A DNA stretch of 64,000 nucleotides from M3007 sp033764075 (GCA_033764075.1 JANRJH010000013.1:1-64000), one strand, 5' to 3'; shown: positions 7,423-15,642, numbered from the stretch's first letter. Notes: a model not told the origin generated them from the letters alone. Made by a program: numbers and translations.

Positions 7423-7457
7423 ATTCCGCATTCCGCATTCCACATTCCGCATTCGCC
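7423..7457. repeat. 35-bp ATTCCGC heptamer element ending at a start codon
   Basis: Five ATTCC-based heptamers end in CATTCCGCATTCGCC directly before the ATG of the GT9 gene. A 35-base element differing at only three positions lies in the same place before hscA (60800-60834), and in-frame copies occur at 47855-47938. Confidence 0.85.
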
Positions 7458-8435
7458 ATGTCTTTTCTCATCATTCAAACCGCATTTATCGGCGACGTCA
7501 TCCTCGCCACGCCGATCATCGAGAAACTCAGGCGCTTCTATCCGGATGCCCGCATCGACTTTTTGCTGCGCAAGGGGAACGAGTCCCTGCTGGAGGGGCA
7601 CCCGCACCTGGGTCGGATATGGATCTGGGACAAAAAAGGCGGAAAATACGGGCAGCTCTACCGGCTTGCCCGGCAGATTCGGCGGGAGCGCTACGATTGG
7701 ACAATCAACTGCCAGCGCTTTGGCGCCTCCGGATGGCTGACCGTCTTTTCCGGTGCGCGGCACACGGTGGGTTTCGACAAAAATCCGTTTTCGCCCTTGT
7801 TCACACACCGGGCGCCCCACCTGGTCGACGGGCGCCATGAAGTGGAGCGCAACCTGAGCCTTATCCGGCGCCTGACGGATGCGCCCTCCGCCGAACGCCC
7901 CCGCCTGTACCCCGGCCGGCAGCACCGCGCCGCCGCAGCCGCCGTGCGCCCGGAAGGGGCCTACGTGTGCATCGCGCCTACCTCTGTCTGGTTTACCAAG
8001 CAGTTCCCGCTGCACCAATGGGCCAGGCTCATCGACCGCATCCCGGAAAGCACCACCGTTTGCCTGCTGGGCGCCCCTTCAGACCAGGCCGCCTGCGAGC
8101 AACTGGTACGCATGGCCGGCCGCCCGGGGGTGGTCAACCTCGCCGGCCAGTTGAGCCTCCTGGCATCCGCCGCACTCATGGAGGGCGCACAGATGTGTTA
8201 TGTGAACGACTCCGCCCCCCTGCACCTGGCCTCGTCCGTCAATGCCCCAACCTGCGCCGTGTTTTGCTCCACCGTGCCCCGTTTCGGCTTCGGCCCGTTG
8301 TCGGATATCCGGTACACGGTGCAAATTGATGAGGAAATGGCATGCCGCCCCTGCGGCCTGCACGGCTACAAGGCCTGCCCCAAGGGACACTTCCGCTGCG
8401 CAGAGGCCATTCCCGTGCAAAATTTCCCCATTTGA
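7458..8435 (+). CDS. Glycosyltransferase family 9 (ADP-heptose:LPS heptosyltransferase-like)
   Basis: The 325-residue product starts MSFLIIQTAFIGDVILATP, the GT9 N-terminal motif (G-D-x-I-x-x-x-P). It has a second Rossmann half with APTSVWFTKQFP (residues about 175-190) and NDSAPLHLASSVNAPT (about 250), the nucleotide-sugar binding region. Length and domain order match heptosyltransferases such as WaaF/RfaF. Four cysteines near the C-terminus (CRPCGLHGYKACPKGHFRC) are a common feature of Bacteroidota members and could bind a metal. It probably adds a heptose or related sugar to lipopolysaccharide. The frame is open far upstream, but only the ATG at 7458 gives the family start. Confidence 0.9.
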   Translation: MSFLIIQTAFIGDVILATPIIEKLRRFYPDARIDFLLRKGNESLLEGHPHLGRIWIWDKKGGKYGQLYRLARQIRRERYDWTINCQRFGASGWLTVFSGARHTVGFDKNPFSPLFTHRAPHLVDGRHEVERNLSLIRRLTDAPSAERPRLYPGRQHRAAAAAVRPEGAYVCIAPTSVWFTKQFPLHQWARLIDRIPESTTVCLLGAPSDQAACEQLVRMAGRPGVVNLAGQLSLLASAALMEGAQMCYVNDSAPLHLASSVNAPTCAVFCSTVPRFGFGPLSDIRYTVQIDEEMACRPCGLHGYKACPKGHFRCAEAIPVQNFPI

Positions 8436-8720
8436 AATGTTAAAATTTTTTTTGACATAAAATAAATTATATATTTTAACATTTATATTTAATTTCATTT
8501 AAATTGTTTAAAATTTAACGTAACTAATATATTTTAATGTAAAAATTTTTCTTTCATTTTTTCGACAATATTTTTGCTCCGAAGCGGATTATATGTCAAA
8601 AAAACCTTCATATTTGCAGTGCGAAACAGGAAGCGGTCGTTTTTTTGAGGGAACGGTTTTTAAATCGATTTTTTCAAAAAACTTGCTTTGTCTAACAAAG
8701 TGATTTGGTCCGTTTTCTAA
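8436..8720. other. AT-rich intergenic island
   Basis: About 285 bases of very AT-rich DNA in an otherwise GC-rich neighbourhood; it includes long A/T runs and a -7 box at 8569-8576. No open frame worth calling is present. It begins the 940-base gene-free stretch 8436-9373, which continues with a possible structured RNA, a terminator, a heptamer array and paired inverted repeats. Confidence 0.7.
8569..8576 (+). promoter_or_regulatory. Putative -7 box for a non-coding transcript
   Basis: TATTTTTG fits TAnnTTTG in the AT-rich island. No TTG is found at the expected upstream distance, and AT-richness raises the chance of a random match. Confidence 0.35.
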
Positions 8721-8883
8721 ATAGGGTTGTTTGCCAAGTACCCTGTTTGAAATTACTACACACCGGCAACACGCGTTGCCTCATTTGCAGCAAAACGGCG
8801 TCATGCAGCGTCGTCAAGAATAAACCGAAGGCGGGGGCCCTCCGGTCCTTTCAAAGGAGAAAGGACGGAGGGCTATTTTTTTT
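8583..8883 (+). ncRNA. Candidate structured RNA ending in a strong terminator
   Basis: Between the -7 box at 8569 and the terminator at 8837-8883 there is no credible frame. The sequence holds hairpins AGGGT/ACCCT (8723-8727 with 8740-8744) and GGCAAC/GTTGCC (8765-8770 with 8775-8780). I checked by eye for signatures of RNase P RNA, tmRNA and SRP RNA and saw none. 6S RNA, or simply a long 3' untranslated region of the GT9 gene, remain possible. The boundaries are approximate. Confidence 0.35.
8837..8883 (+). terminator. Strong rho-independent terminator
   Basis: A 15-bp stem with one bulged G (8837-8852 with 8859-8873) and a six-base loop is followed by TATTTTTTTT. It ends either the candidate RNA at 8583 or a long tail of the GT9 transcript. 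Confidence 0.85.
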
Positions 8884-9001
8884 GCTATCGGTAGTCGGTT
8901 GTCGGTAGTTGGCTATCGGTTGTCGGTTGTCGGTAGTCGGTTGTCGGTAGTCGGTAGTTGGCTATCGGTAGTCGGTAGTCGGTAGTCGGTAGTTGTCGGT
9001 C
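8884..9001. repeat. TCGGTTG-type heptanucleotide array 1
   Basis: About 16 tandem units of seven bases, mainly TCGGTAG, TCGGTTG, TCGGCTA and TTGGCTA. The same unit family forms arrays at 40813-40860, 40961-41000, 47261-47384, 51225-51314 and 51402-51491. Confidence 0.9.
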
Positions 9002-9038
9002 AATATAACCTGACTGCGTAGCGGTCAAACATAAATAG

Positions 9039-9057
9039 CCCCGGATGAAATCCGGGG
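9039..9057. repeat. Short perfect hairpin
   Basis: CCCCGGAT and ATCCGGGG around a GAA loop. It follows the heptamer array and precedes a 24-bp direct repeat; there is no T-run on either strand. Confidence 0.6.
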
Positions 9058-9063
9058 TATTCG

Positions 9064-9087
9064 TGGGGGAATTTGTAGGGAGCAATC
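9064..9087. repeat. 24-bp direct repeat, left copy
   Basis: Identical to 9352-9375. The pair brackets a block containing the inverted repeats at 9091-9132 and 9181-9222. Confidence 0.8.
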
Positions 9088-9090
9088 TGT

Positions 9091-9222
9091 GCCGTTGTTG
9101 GCGTCCTCGCCAACAACAAACGGCGGAGTGAGCGATCAGGTGAAAAACGCCGACAATACTTGGGTGCATTTATTTGGCCCCTCACTCCGCCGTTTGTTGT
9201 CGGCGAGGACGCCGACAACGGC
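9091..9222. repeat. Inverted repeat with 42-bp arms, each containing its own hairpin
   Basis: Arms 9091-9132 and 9181-9222 are reverse complements with two differences. Each arm contains an inner hairpin, GTTGTTGGC/GCCAACAAC on the left and GTTGTCGGC/GCCGACAAC on the right. The two differences are a compensated T-A to C-G change in that stem. A 48-base spacer separates the arms. No gene is encoded; it resembles a non-autonomous mobile repeat. Confidence 0.8.
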
Positions 9223-9351
9223 AAAAAAACATTGCCTTTACACTAAGTTGACGACATTGGGCTTGAAGCCATCCTATCGGTTTGCGTCGCTTTTCAAAAT
9301 TTTAATTGGAGGAATTCTGGTTCTTTCGACTTATGATACACCCTCTATTCA

Positions 9352-9375
9352 TGGGGGAATTTGTAGGGAGCAATC
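9352..9375. repeat. 24-bp direct repeat, right copy
   Basis: Identical to 9064-9087; its last two bases form part of the stop codon of the lipid kinase gene (9374-9376). Confidence 0.8.
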
Positions 9376-10297
9376 AGACCAACAGGGTGATTGGGCGATT
9401 TTCCACCCGAAAAGTCAGGGGTCCGTCCATGGTGATTCCTTCTCCGTCGAGGTTGATGTAATGTGTCCCGGGAGCGGAGAGGGTAATGTTGGCGGCGCGG
9501 AAGTGCTCGATGAAGTCCAGATCATACACTTTTCCGCGAAGAAAGGCGGGGACGGCCGCAAAGTACCGGTACCGGGGTGCGGCGCGCAGGGCCACCACGT
9601 CGAGCAGGCCGTCGTCGAGCCGGGCGCCGGGCGCTATTTCCACCCCGTAACCGTACATGGGGCCGTTGCAAACGGCGACAGAGAGGGCGCGCAGGGGAAA
9701 GCGGCGTCCGTCGGCTTCCACCGCAAAGTCGATCATCGGGTGGGTAAGTCCGGCCTGCACGGCGCGCAGGAAGTACGGCAGGAGTCCGCGGGTGTAGTTC
9801 CGTCGGGACAGGTGGGCGACCAGGCCGTCGAACCCCACGCCGGTAAGGTTCACGAACAGGCGTTCATTGATGCGGCAGGCGTCGATGTGGCGGAGGGTGG
9901 CGGTGTTGAGGCGTTGAACGGCGCGGTCCATGTCGCGCCCGATGCCCAGGTGCATGGCCAGTCCGTTGCCGGAGCCGGCGGGCACGATGCCCAGGGGCGT
10001 GTTGCTGTTGAGCAGTCCTTCGGCGACCTCATTGACCGTTCCGTCGCCGCCGACGGCCACGACGACCTCATACCCTTCGGCAACGGCCTGTCGGGCCAGC
10101 TCGGTACCATGGCCGGGCGCCTCGGTCACGCGGATACCGTATTCAAATTTCCGGTGGTTCAGGTACTGGTCCACGCTGCGGTCGAGGTGGCGCCGCCAGG
10201 GTCTGCCTGCTTTTGGGTTGACGATGAACAGGATGCGCCGGGGCTTGAGCGCTTCCGTCCAGATGCCCTGCGGTGCTATCGGGTGCGATTTTTCCAT
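9374..10297 (-). CDS. Diacylglycerol kinase family lipid kinase (YegS/DagK-like)
   Basis: The 307-residue protein contains the DAGK catalytic signature: IVNPKAG (residues about 25-31), VAVGGDGTVNEVAEGL and VPAGSGNGLAMHL (nucleotide-binding loops), and GVGFDGLVAHL further on. It would phosphorylate diacylglycerol or a related lipid with ATP at the inner membrane face. Length and domain order are typical. The ATG lies 2 bases after the rluD stop, so the two are one transcription unit read from the rluD promoter. Its stop codon overlaps a 24-bp repeat. Confidence 0.9.
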   Translation of the reverse strand: MEKSHPIAPQGIWTEALKPRRILFIVNPKAGRPWRRHLDRSVDQYLNHRKFEYGIRVTEAPGHGTELARQAVAEGYEVVVAVGGDGTVNEVAEGLLNSNTPLGIVPAGSGNGLAMHLGIGRDMDRAVQRLNTATLRHIDACRINERLFVNLTGVGFDGLVAHLSRRNYTRGLLPYFLRAVQAGLTHPMIDFAVEADGRRFPLRALSVAVCNGPMYGYGVEIAPGARLDDGLLDVVALRAAPRYRYFAAVPAFLRGKVYDLDFIEHFRAANITLSAPGTHYINLDGEGITMDGPLTFRVENRPITLLV

Positions 10298-10299
10298 GG

Positions 10300-11430
10300 C
10301 TACAATTCGGCCTTGCGGGCGTGCACATACGCGCGCCAGCCGTCGATGACGGTGCGCATGTCTTCCGGCAGTTCAGATTCGAAGCGCAGGTGCTCCCCGG
10401 TGACGGGGTGAACAAAACCCAGCACTTTGGCGTGCAGGGCCTGGCGCGGACAAACCTGGAGCAGCCCTTCGGCGAACAGTTTGTATCGGCTGTGGAGGGT
10501 GCCTTTGAGCACCCGGTTGCCGCCGTAGCGGGGGTCGCCGAAAAGGGTATGGCCGATGTATTTCATGTGCACCCGGATCTGGTGGGTGCGGCCGGTTTCG
10601 AGGCGGCACTCCACGAGGGTGGTGTAGTAAAAGCGCTCCAGCACGCGCCAGTGGGTGACGGCGTGTTTGCCGTCTTCGCCCTCCGGAAAAACCATGAACA
10701 GTTTGCGCTCGTTGGGATTGCGCCCGATGTGCCCTTCCACCGTGCCGCTGTCGGCCTCCGGGTCGCCCCAAACCAGCGCCCAGTAGCGCCGTTCGATGGT
10801 GTGGTGAAAAAACTGGTTGGCCAGGTGGCTCATGGCGTAGTCGTTTTTGGCGACCACCATGAGCCCGGTGGTGTCCTTGTCGATCCGGTGCACGATGCCC
10901 GCGCGTTGCTGGTCATTGCCCTCCTTCACCGGCAGTTTGCCGGCGGCTTCGCGCAGGTGCCAGGCCACGGCGTTCACCAGGGTGCCGTTGGGGATGCCCA
11001 CGCCCGGGTGCACGGCCATGTTGTAAGGCTTGTCGATGATCAGCACGTCGTTGTCCTCGTATACAATGGTCAGCGGAATGTTCTGCGGCAGGACGTCGAG
11101 CGACTCCTGGGGGTCGCGCGGGAGGATGATGCTGATCTGGTTGCCGGGCTTCACCTTGTAGTTGGGCTTCACCTCCCGGTCGTCGACCAGCACAGAACCG
11201 GCACGGATGGCGTTCTGCACCCGGTTGCGCGTGCGGTTGCTGAGCCGGTCCATGAGAAATTTGTCGAGTCGGACAAGCGACTGCCGGGCGTCCACCCGTA
11301 TGTCGTGCCGCTCGAACCACTCGTCGGTCGGACTGGGCTCGTCGGAGCCGTCTTCTGGCTCGTCATTCGAATCGTCGCTCGGATCGCTGAAGTCGGGCTC
11401 CAATTCTTCTTCTATCGGGCGCTTGGGCAT
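10300..11430 (-). CDS. rluD: RluA-family pseudouridine synthase, RluD-like
   Basis: The 376-residue protein has an acidic N-terminal leader, an S4 RNA-binding domain (RLDKFLMDRLSNRTRNR) and the pseudouridine synthase core with the catalytic Asp in VHRIDKDTTGLMVV. It also has the RTHQIRVHMKYIGH and GDPRYGG motifs. It isomerises uridines in 23S rRNA; RluD (helix 69) is the best match, but RluC-type specificity cannot be excluded. The frame is open to 11454, but a perfect -7 box lies at 11452-11459, so the first ATG is inside the promoter and the ATG at 11430 is the likely start. Confidence 0.88.
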   Translation of the reverse strand: MPKRPIEEELEPDFSDPSDDSNDEPEDGSDEPSPTDEWFERHDIRVDARQSLVRLDKFLMDRLSNRTRNRVQNAIRAGSVLVDDREVKPNYKVKPGNQISIILPRDPQESLDVLPQNIPLTIVYEDNDVLIIDKPYNMAVHPGVGIPNGTLVNAVAWHLREAAGKLPVKEGNDQQRAGIVHRIDKDTTGLMVVAKNDYAMSHLANQFFHHTIERRYWALVWGDPEADSGTVEGHIGRNPNERKLFMVFPEGEDGKHAVTHWRVLERFYYTTLVECRLETGRTHQIRVHMKYIGHTLFGDPRYGGNRVLKGTLHSRYKLFAEGLLQVCPRQALHAKVLGFVHPVTGEHLRFESELPEDMRTVIDGWRAYVHARKAEL

Positions 11431-11451
11431 GGGCGTATTTGGCAAGGAATA

Positions 11452-11459
11452 CAAAGGTA
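11452..11459 (-). promoter_or_regulatory. -7 box of the rluD-lipid kinase operon
   Basis: TACCTTTG on the minus strand. It decides the start of rluD: the upstream in-frame ATG at 11454 would overlap the promoter. Confidence 0.6.
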
Positions 11460-11511
11460 CTCAAAAATCGGGACTCGCGCTTTCAGAATATATACATATC
11501 TTTATCCCTTC

Positions 11512-11814
11512 ATGAAAAACATGGACGACGACTATTTGTTCCTGGAAAACGCTACGGAGACCCTGCGCGCCGTGGCGCACCCGCTGCGTCTGCTCATCAT
11601 CCAGATGCTGCACGAGCAAGGCCCCCAAACGGTGACGGCCATTCACCTGGCCCTGGGCATTGAACAGGCGGTGGCATCGCACCACCTGCGGATCATGAAA
11701 GACAAGCAGATCCTGAGCGTCCGCCGCGAAGGAAAAAATGCCTTTTACAACCTGGCCAGGTCGGAATACGCGCAAATTTACCTGCTGCTGGAGCAAACGT
11801 TGCCCCCCGCGTGA
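11512..11814 (+). CDS. ArsR-type winged-helix transcriptional regulator
   Basis: A 100-residue helix-turn-helix protein: ETLRAVAHPLRLLIIQML opens the ArsR fold, VTAIHLALGIEQAVASHHL is the recognition helix region (typically QS.vSqHL), and VRREGKNAFYNL forms the beta-wing. No metal-binding CVC motif is present, so it is probably a non-metal or redox ArsR member. The frame continues upstream but MKNMDDDYLF at 11512 is the natural start. It precedes, on the same strand, a secreted superoxide dismutase with its own promoter, so regulation of that gene is possible but not shown. Confidence 0.88.
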   Translation: MKNMDDDYLFLENATETLRAVAHPLRLLIIQMLHEQGPQTVTAIHLALGIEQAVASHHLRIMKDKQILSVRREGKNAFYNLARSEYAQIYLLLEQTLPPA

Positions 11815-11832
11815 GCCACTTCCTTACCTTTG
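11800..11832 (+). promoter_or_regulatory. Promoter of the superoxide dismutase gene
   Basis: TTG (11800-11802), 22 bases, then TACCTTTG (11825-11832). The -33 element lies within the last codons of the arsR-type gene. It rules out the in-frame start at 11830 and supports 11869. Confidence 0.75.
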
Positions 11833-11868
11833 CCCCCGGCGCCCCGGGCGCCAGATAAACGCACGACC

Positions 11869-12615
11869 ATGAAAAAAAGAACTTTCCTGAAAACAGGGTT
11901 GGTATTGGGTCTGGGCGCTACTTTTGCCCCCTTGAACACCGCATTTGGCTTGATTGAGCAGCCCCAACCCGGGTCTCCGGGCAGGCGGCTGCTCCTGCCG
12001 CCCTTTGAATTGCCGCCGCTCCCGTACGATTTTTCGGCGCTGGAGCCGTCCATCGACACCCAAACCATGCAAATTCACCACGGTAAACACCACGCCGGCT
12101 ACGTTAAAAACCTGAACGACGCCCTGGAGGATTCCGTTTTCAAAGGCATGGTGATCGAAGACGTGCTGCGCGGCGTCGGCAAAGCCCCCAATGAGCAGAA
12201 AATCCGCAACAACGCCGGGGGCCATTACAACCACAGCCTGTTCTGGCAAACCATGACCCCGGGCGGGAAGCCGCTGACGCAAACGGGCAAGCTGGCCGGC
12301 GCCATCAACGAAGCGTTCGGCTCCTACGCCGCCTTTGAAACGCAGTTCAAAAACGCCGCCAAGTCCGTATTCGGCTCCGGCTGGGCATGGCTGTGCGCCG
12401 GCCCGGGCAAAAAACTGTACATCGCCCAAACACCGAATCAGGACAACCCCTTGATGGTCAACCTCACCGACCAGCCCGGCGTACCGCTGTTCGGCATCGA
12501 CGTATGGGAACACGCCTATTATCTCAAGTATCAAAACCGACGCGCCGAGTACATCGACGCGTTTTTCAACGTCCTTAACTGGGAAACGGTGGAAAAACGC
12601 TTCTCCGCCGCCTAG
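11869..12615 (+). CDS. Exported Fe/Mn superoxide dismutase
   Basis: The 248-residue protein has an N-terminal export signal (MKKRTFLKTG then a hydrophobic stretch to about residue 27) and a full Fe/Mn-SOD fold. The first ligand His lies in MQIHHGKHHAGYV, the second in NHSLFW, and Asp and His in DVWEHAYYLKYQ. It dismutates superoxide, here probably in the periplasm or outside the cell. The KKRTFLK start is twin-arginine-like but lacks a clear RR pair, so Sec export is equally likely. yidC follows after 12 bases. Metal preference (Fe or Mn) cannot be set from these motifs alone. Confidence 0.92.
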   Translation: MKKRTFLKTGLVLGLGATFAPLNTAFGLIEQPQPGSPGRRLLLPPFELPPLPYDFSALEPSIDTQTMQIHHGKHHAGYVKNLNDALEDSVFKGMVIEDVLRGVGKAPNEQKIRNNAGGHYNHSLFWQTMTPGGKPLTQTGKLAGAINEAFGSYAAFETQFKNAAKSVFGSGWAWLCAGPGKKLYIAQTPNQDNPLMVNLTDQPGVPLFGIDVWEHAYYLKYQNRRAEYIDAFFNVLNWETVEKRFSAA

Positions 12616-12627
12616 CGAAGCAAAAAA

Positions 12628-14493
12628 ATGGAAGAAAAGCAGACTAACTGGATGACCTACGTGGGGATGGCGCTCATTTTCGCCCTCCTCTACCTCTGGA
12701 TGCAATACGCCGCCCCGCCCCCGAAAGCCAACGAGGCGCCCGGGGCTTCCGGGGCCGCACTCGACTCCCTGTCCCAAACCCTGGCCCCGGCCGACACGGT
12801 GGCCCGCCCGGTCGCCGACTCCCTCACCAGCACCCGCCTGGCCGCCCAATTCGGCGACTTCGCCGCCCAGGCCACCGGCGCCGAGCAGGAGACCGTACTC
12901 GAAAACGAACGCCTGCGCGTGACCTTCACCAACAAGGGCGGTCGCATCAAAAGCGTACGGGTGAAAAACTACGACAAGATCAACGTGGATACCGCGGGCA
13001 ACGACTTCCGCGCACCCGTGTACCTCCTCGAAGACCCCAACAACCGCTTCGAATACCGCATTCCCACCCCGGGCGCACCCGACGGCCGCATCGGCACCGC
13101 CGATCTGTACTTTCAGACCCGGCAGGACAACAATACCGTGGTGTTCCGCATCGACGCCGGCGAAGGGCGCTACTTCGAACAACACTACACCCTGCAGCCC
13201 GATCAGTACCAGCTGGACTACACGCTGAAGGCTGCCGGCATCCCGGACGGCGCCGTGCAACTCATCTGGATCAACCACCTCGACAAACTGGAGAAAAACC
13301 AACAGTACGAGCGCACCATGTCCACCGTGTACTTCAAGCCCGGGGAGGCGTCGCCCGACTACTGCGACTGCCGCTCCGACGACACGGAAAACCTTGGACA
13401 GCAGCCCGTGCAGTGGTTCAGCCACGCCAACCAGTTCTTCAATACCGGCCTCATCGCCCGAGATTTCCAGTTCCGCGACTTCCAGGCCGAAACCATCATG
13501 CGGTCGGAAACAGATCCGGATCTGAAGACCCTCAAGACCGTAGCCACCGTCCCCCTGACCAATGGCGAGGCCCGGATGACCCTGTACACCGGACCCAGCG
13601 AATTTTACACCCTGCGCAGCTTCGGTGTGCAATACGAGGACATCATCCCCTACGGCGCCAGTCTTTTCGGCATCATCAACCGGTGGGCCATTCACCCGCT
13701 GTTCGACTTTGTATCCCGGTTCATCGGCAACAAAGGCCTGGTCATCCTCATGCTCACCCTGCTGGTCAAGCTCATCCTGTACCCCCTGACCTACCGCATG
13801 GTGTACAGCCAGGCCAAAATGTCGGCCCTGAAGCCCCAGATTGAGGCGTTGCGCAAAAAACTGGGCGACGACCAGCAGGCCATCTCGGTGGAGACGATGA
13901 AGCTCTACAGCGAATTCCGCGTGAACCCCCTGGGCGGATGCCTCCCCATCCTGGCCCAAATGCCCATCTGGTTTGCCCTGTATCGCTTCTTCCCGGCAGC
14001 CATTGAGTTCCGTCAGGCGGACTTCCTGTGGGCGAATGACCTGTCGAGCTACGACGACCTCATCAAGCTGCCCTTCTACCTGCCCGGCTTCGGCACCCAC
14101 ATCAGTCTGTTCACCCTGATCTGGGTCGTCACCACCCTGTGGTACACCTGGTACAACATGAAGCAGATGGACCAGTCGGCCCTGCAAAACGAGCAGATGA
14201 AGATCATGCAGTACATGCAGTACTTCATGCCGGTGATGTTCATGTTCTTTTTCAACAACTTCGCCTCCGGACTCACCTGCTACCTGGTGTTCAGCAACAT
14301 CCTCAACATCGGCCAAACGGTGCTCACCAAAAACTACCTGATCAACCACGACAAAATCAGGGCCCAACTGGAGAAAAACCGCCAGAAACCCCGAAAAGCC
14401 GGTGGCTTCCGCGACCGGCTGGAAAAAGCCATGAAGGAACAACAGCGATTGGCGGCCGAACAGCAGAAACCGTCGCAGGGGAAGAAGAAGTAA
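12628..14493 (+). CDS. yidC: Membrane protein insertase YidC
   Basis: The 621-residue protein has an N-terminal transmembrane helix (WMTYVGMALIFALLYLWM), a large periplasmic beta-domain (about residues 60-360), and the conserved YidC/Oxa1 core of five helices. Core motifs include LVILMLTLLVKLILYPLTYR, NPLGGCLPILAQMPIW and FNNFASGLTCYLVFSNILN. The tail is positively charged (Lys/Arg-rich), helping ribosome contact. It inserts membrane proteins with or without SecYEG. Size and order are typical for Bacteroidota. It starts 12 bases after the SOD stop and could share its promoter; no separate promoter was recognised. Confidence 0.97.
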   Translation: MEEKQTNWMTYVGMALIFALLYLWMQYAAPPPKANEAPGASGAALDSLSQTLAPADTVARPVADSLTSTRLAAQFGDFAAQATGAEQETVLENERLRVTFTNKGGRIKSVRVKNYDKINVDTAGNDFRAPVYLLEDPNNRFEYRIPTPGAPDGRIGTADLYFQTRQDNNTVVFRIDAGEGRYFEQHYTLQPDQYQLDYTLKAAGIPDGAVQLIWINHLDKLEKNQQYERTMSTVYFKPGEASPDYCDCRSDDTENLGQQPVQWFSHANQFFNTGLIARDFQFRDFQAETIMRSETDPDLKTLKTVATVPLTNGEARMTLYTGPSEFYTLRSFGVQYEDIIPYGASLFGIINRWAIHPLFDFVSRFIGNKGLVILMLTLLVKLILYPLTYRMVYSQAKMSALKPQIEALRKKLGDDQQAISVETMKLYSEFRVNPLGGCLPILAQMPIWFALYRFFPAAIEFRQADFLWANDLSSYDDLIKLPFYLPGFGTHISLFTLIWVVTTLWYTWYNMKQMDQSALQNEQMKIMQYMQYFMPVMFMFFFNNFASGLTCYLVFSNILNIGQTVLTKNYLINHDKIRAQLEKNRQKPRKAGGFRDRLEKAMKEQQRLAAEQQKPSQGKKK

Positions 14494-14514
14494 GGGGCCG
14501 CTCCGAACGGCGCC

Positions 14515-15522
14515 TCACTTGAAAACAGCCACCGCCCGCGCACCGGGCCGGGCAAAGCCCCGGTACATACCCGGTGTGTTGAACGGCATGGTGATGTCGC
14601 CGTTTTTATCGACGGCAATGAGTCCGCCCTCGCCGCCTTTCTCCACCAGCTTTTTGCGGATCACCTGGTCTGCGGCTTTGGCCAGGCTCCAGCCTTTGTA
14701 GGCCATCAGGGCCCACACGTCGTGCGCTACGGCGTATCGAATGAAGAACTCGCCATGCCCGGTGCAGGAAACGGCGCAAAACGCGTTGTCGGCGTACGTT
14801 CCGGCCCCGATTATGGGGGTGTCGCCGATCCGGTTCCAGCGCTTGTTGGTCATGCCGCCGGTGCTGGTGCCGGCCGCGAGGTTGCCCTGCTTGTCGAGCG
14901 CCACACAGCCCACCGTGCCGAACTTGCCCGGCTCCTCCCCGGTCGCGCTGCCCGACCTGCCGTCGCGCGCCTTTGCTTTTTGCCAGCTTTCCCACCGTTC
15001 CGGTGTCAAAAACCAGTCTGCCCCGACCGTGTCAATCCCGTTTTCAATTGCAAATGCCTCGGCGCCCTTGCCCGTGAGCATCACGTGCGGGGAGCGTTCC
15101 ATCACGGCGCGCGCCAGGGTGATGGGGTTGCGCACGGTGGTCACCCCGCCCACCGCGCCGGCCTTTTGCGTGGCGCCGTCCATGATGCTGGCATCCAGTT
15201 CGCAGCGACCTTCGTATGACAAAACAGCACCCCGGCCGGCGTTGAACAGGGGGCAGTCTTCCAGAAAACGGATGGTGGCCTCCACCGCATCCAGGGCACT
15301 GCCGTTGGCGCGCAGGATGTCCTCCCCGATGCTCAGGGCAGTGTCCAAAGCGTTGCGATAAGCTTTTTCCCGATCAGCCGACATCTGTTCGCGCAGTATG
15401 ACGCCGGCGCCCCCGTGGATGGCGAGGGCATATTCTGCTTTGGGTGTTGATGGGGCGTACCCGTTGTGGATCGGCCCCCAGGTCATGGCCAGTGCGACCA
15501 ACGGCAGGAAAGCAAGACGCAT
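14515..15522 (-). CDS. Isoaspartyl peptidase / plant-type L-asparaginase
   Basis: This 335-residue Ntn-hydrolase precursor starts with a signal peptide (MRLAFLPLVALAMTWG) and IHGGAGVI. It has the autoprocessing site FGTVGCVALD with the nucleophile Thr203, followed by GTSTGGMTNK, which binds the substrate. Autocleavage before Thr203 would give alpha and beta chains. It hydrolyses isoaspartyl dipeptides and asparagine, probably in the periplasm. It converges on yidC with a 21-base gap. Family members in Bacteroidota are commonly exported. No truncation or missing residue is seen. Confidence 0.92.
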   Translation of the reverse strand: MRLAFLPLVALAMTWGPIHNGYAPSTPKAEYALAIHGGAGVILREQMSADREKAYRNALDTALSIGEDILRANGSALDAVEATIRFLEDCPLFNAGRGAVLSYEGRCELDASIMDGATQKAGAVGGVTTVRNPITLARAVMERSPHVMLTGKGAEAFAIENGIDTVGADWFLTPERWESWQKAKARDGRSGSATGEEPGKFGTVGCVALDKQGNLAAGTSTGGMTNKRWNRIGDTPIIGAGTYADNAFCAVSCTGHGEFFIRYAVAHDVWALMAYKGWSLAKAADQVIRKKLVEKGGEGGLIAVDKNGDITMPFNTPGMYRGFARPGARAVAVFK

Positions 15523-15642
15523 AATGTGTTCGTTTTAAGTGTCAAAATGAAATTTAACGCAGCGAATTACCAACTTTTTGCACAAACGCAACATCAAATC
15601 TGAAATACGTCCTATATTTCCCGCTTAAATCTGTTTTGCCCT

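Noticed and set aside
6345..7457. N-terminal extension of the GT9 frame
   Set aside because: It is antisense to the 552-residue gene and joins GT9 only because no stop intervenes; family start and repeat element both mark 7458.
8705..8908. 67-codon ORF after the AT-rich island
   Set aside because: It ends within the terminator and heptamer array and has no protein-like character.
8884..9001. CRISPR array
   Set aside because: Units are contiguous heptamers without unique spacers, and no cas genes are present.
11824..14442. 872-codon antisense frame over SOD and yidC
   Set aside because: Shadow of two genes with full catalytic or conserved motifs on the plus strand.
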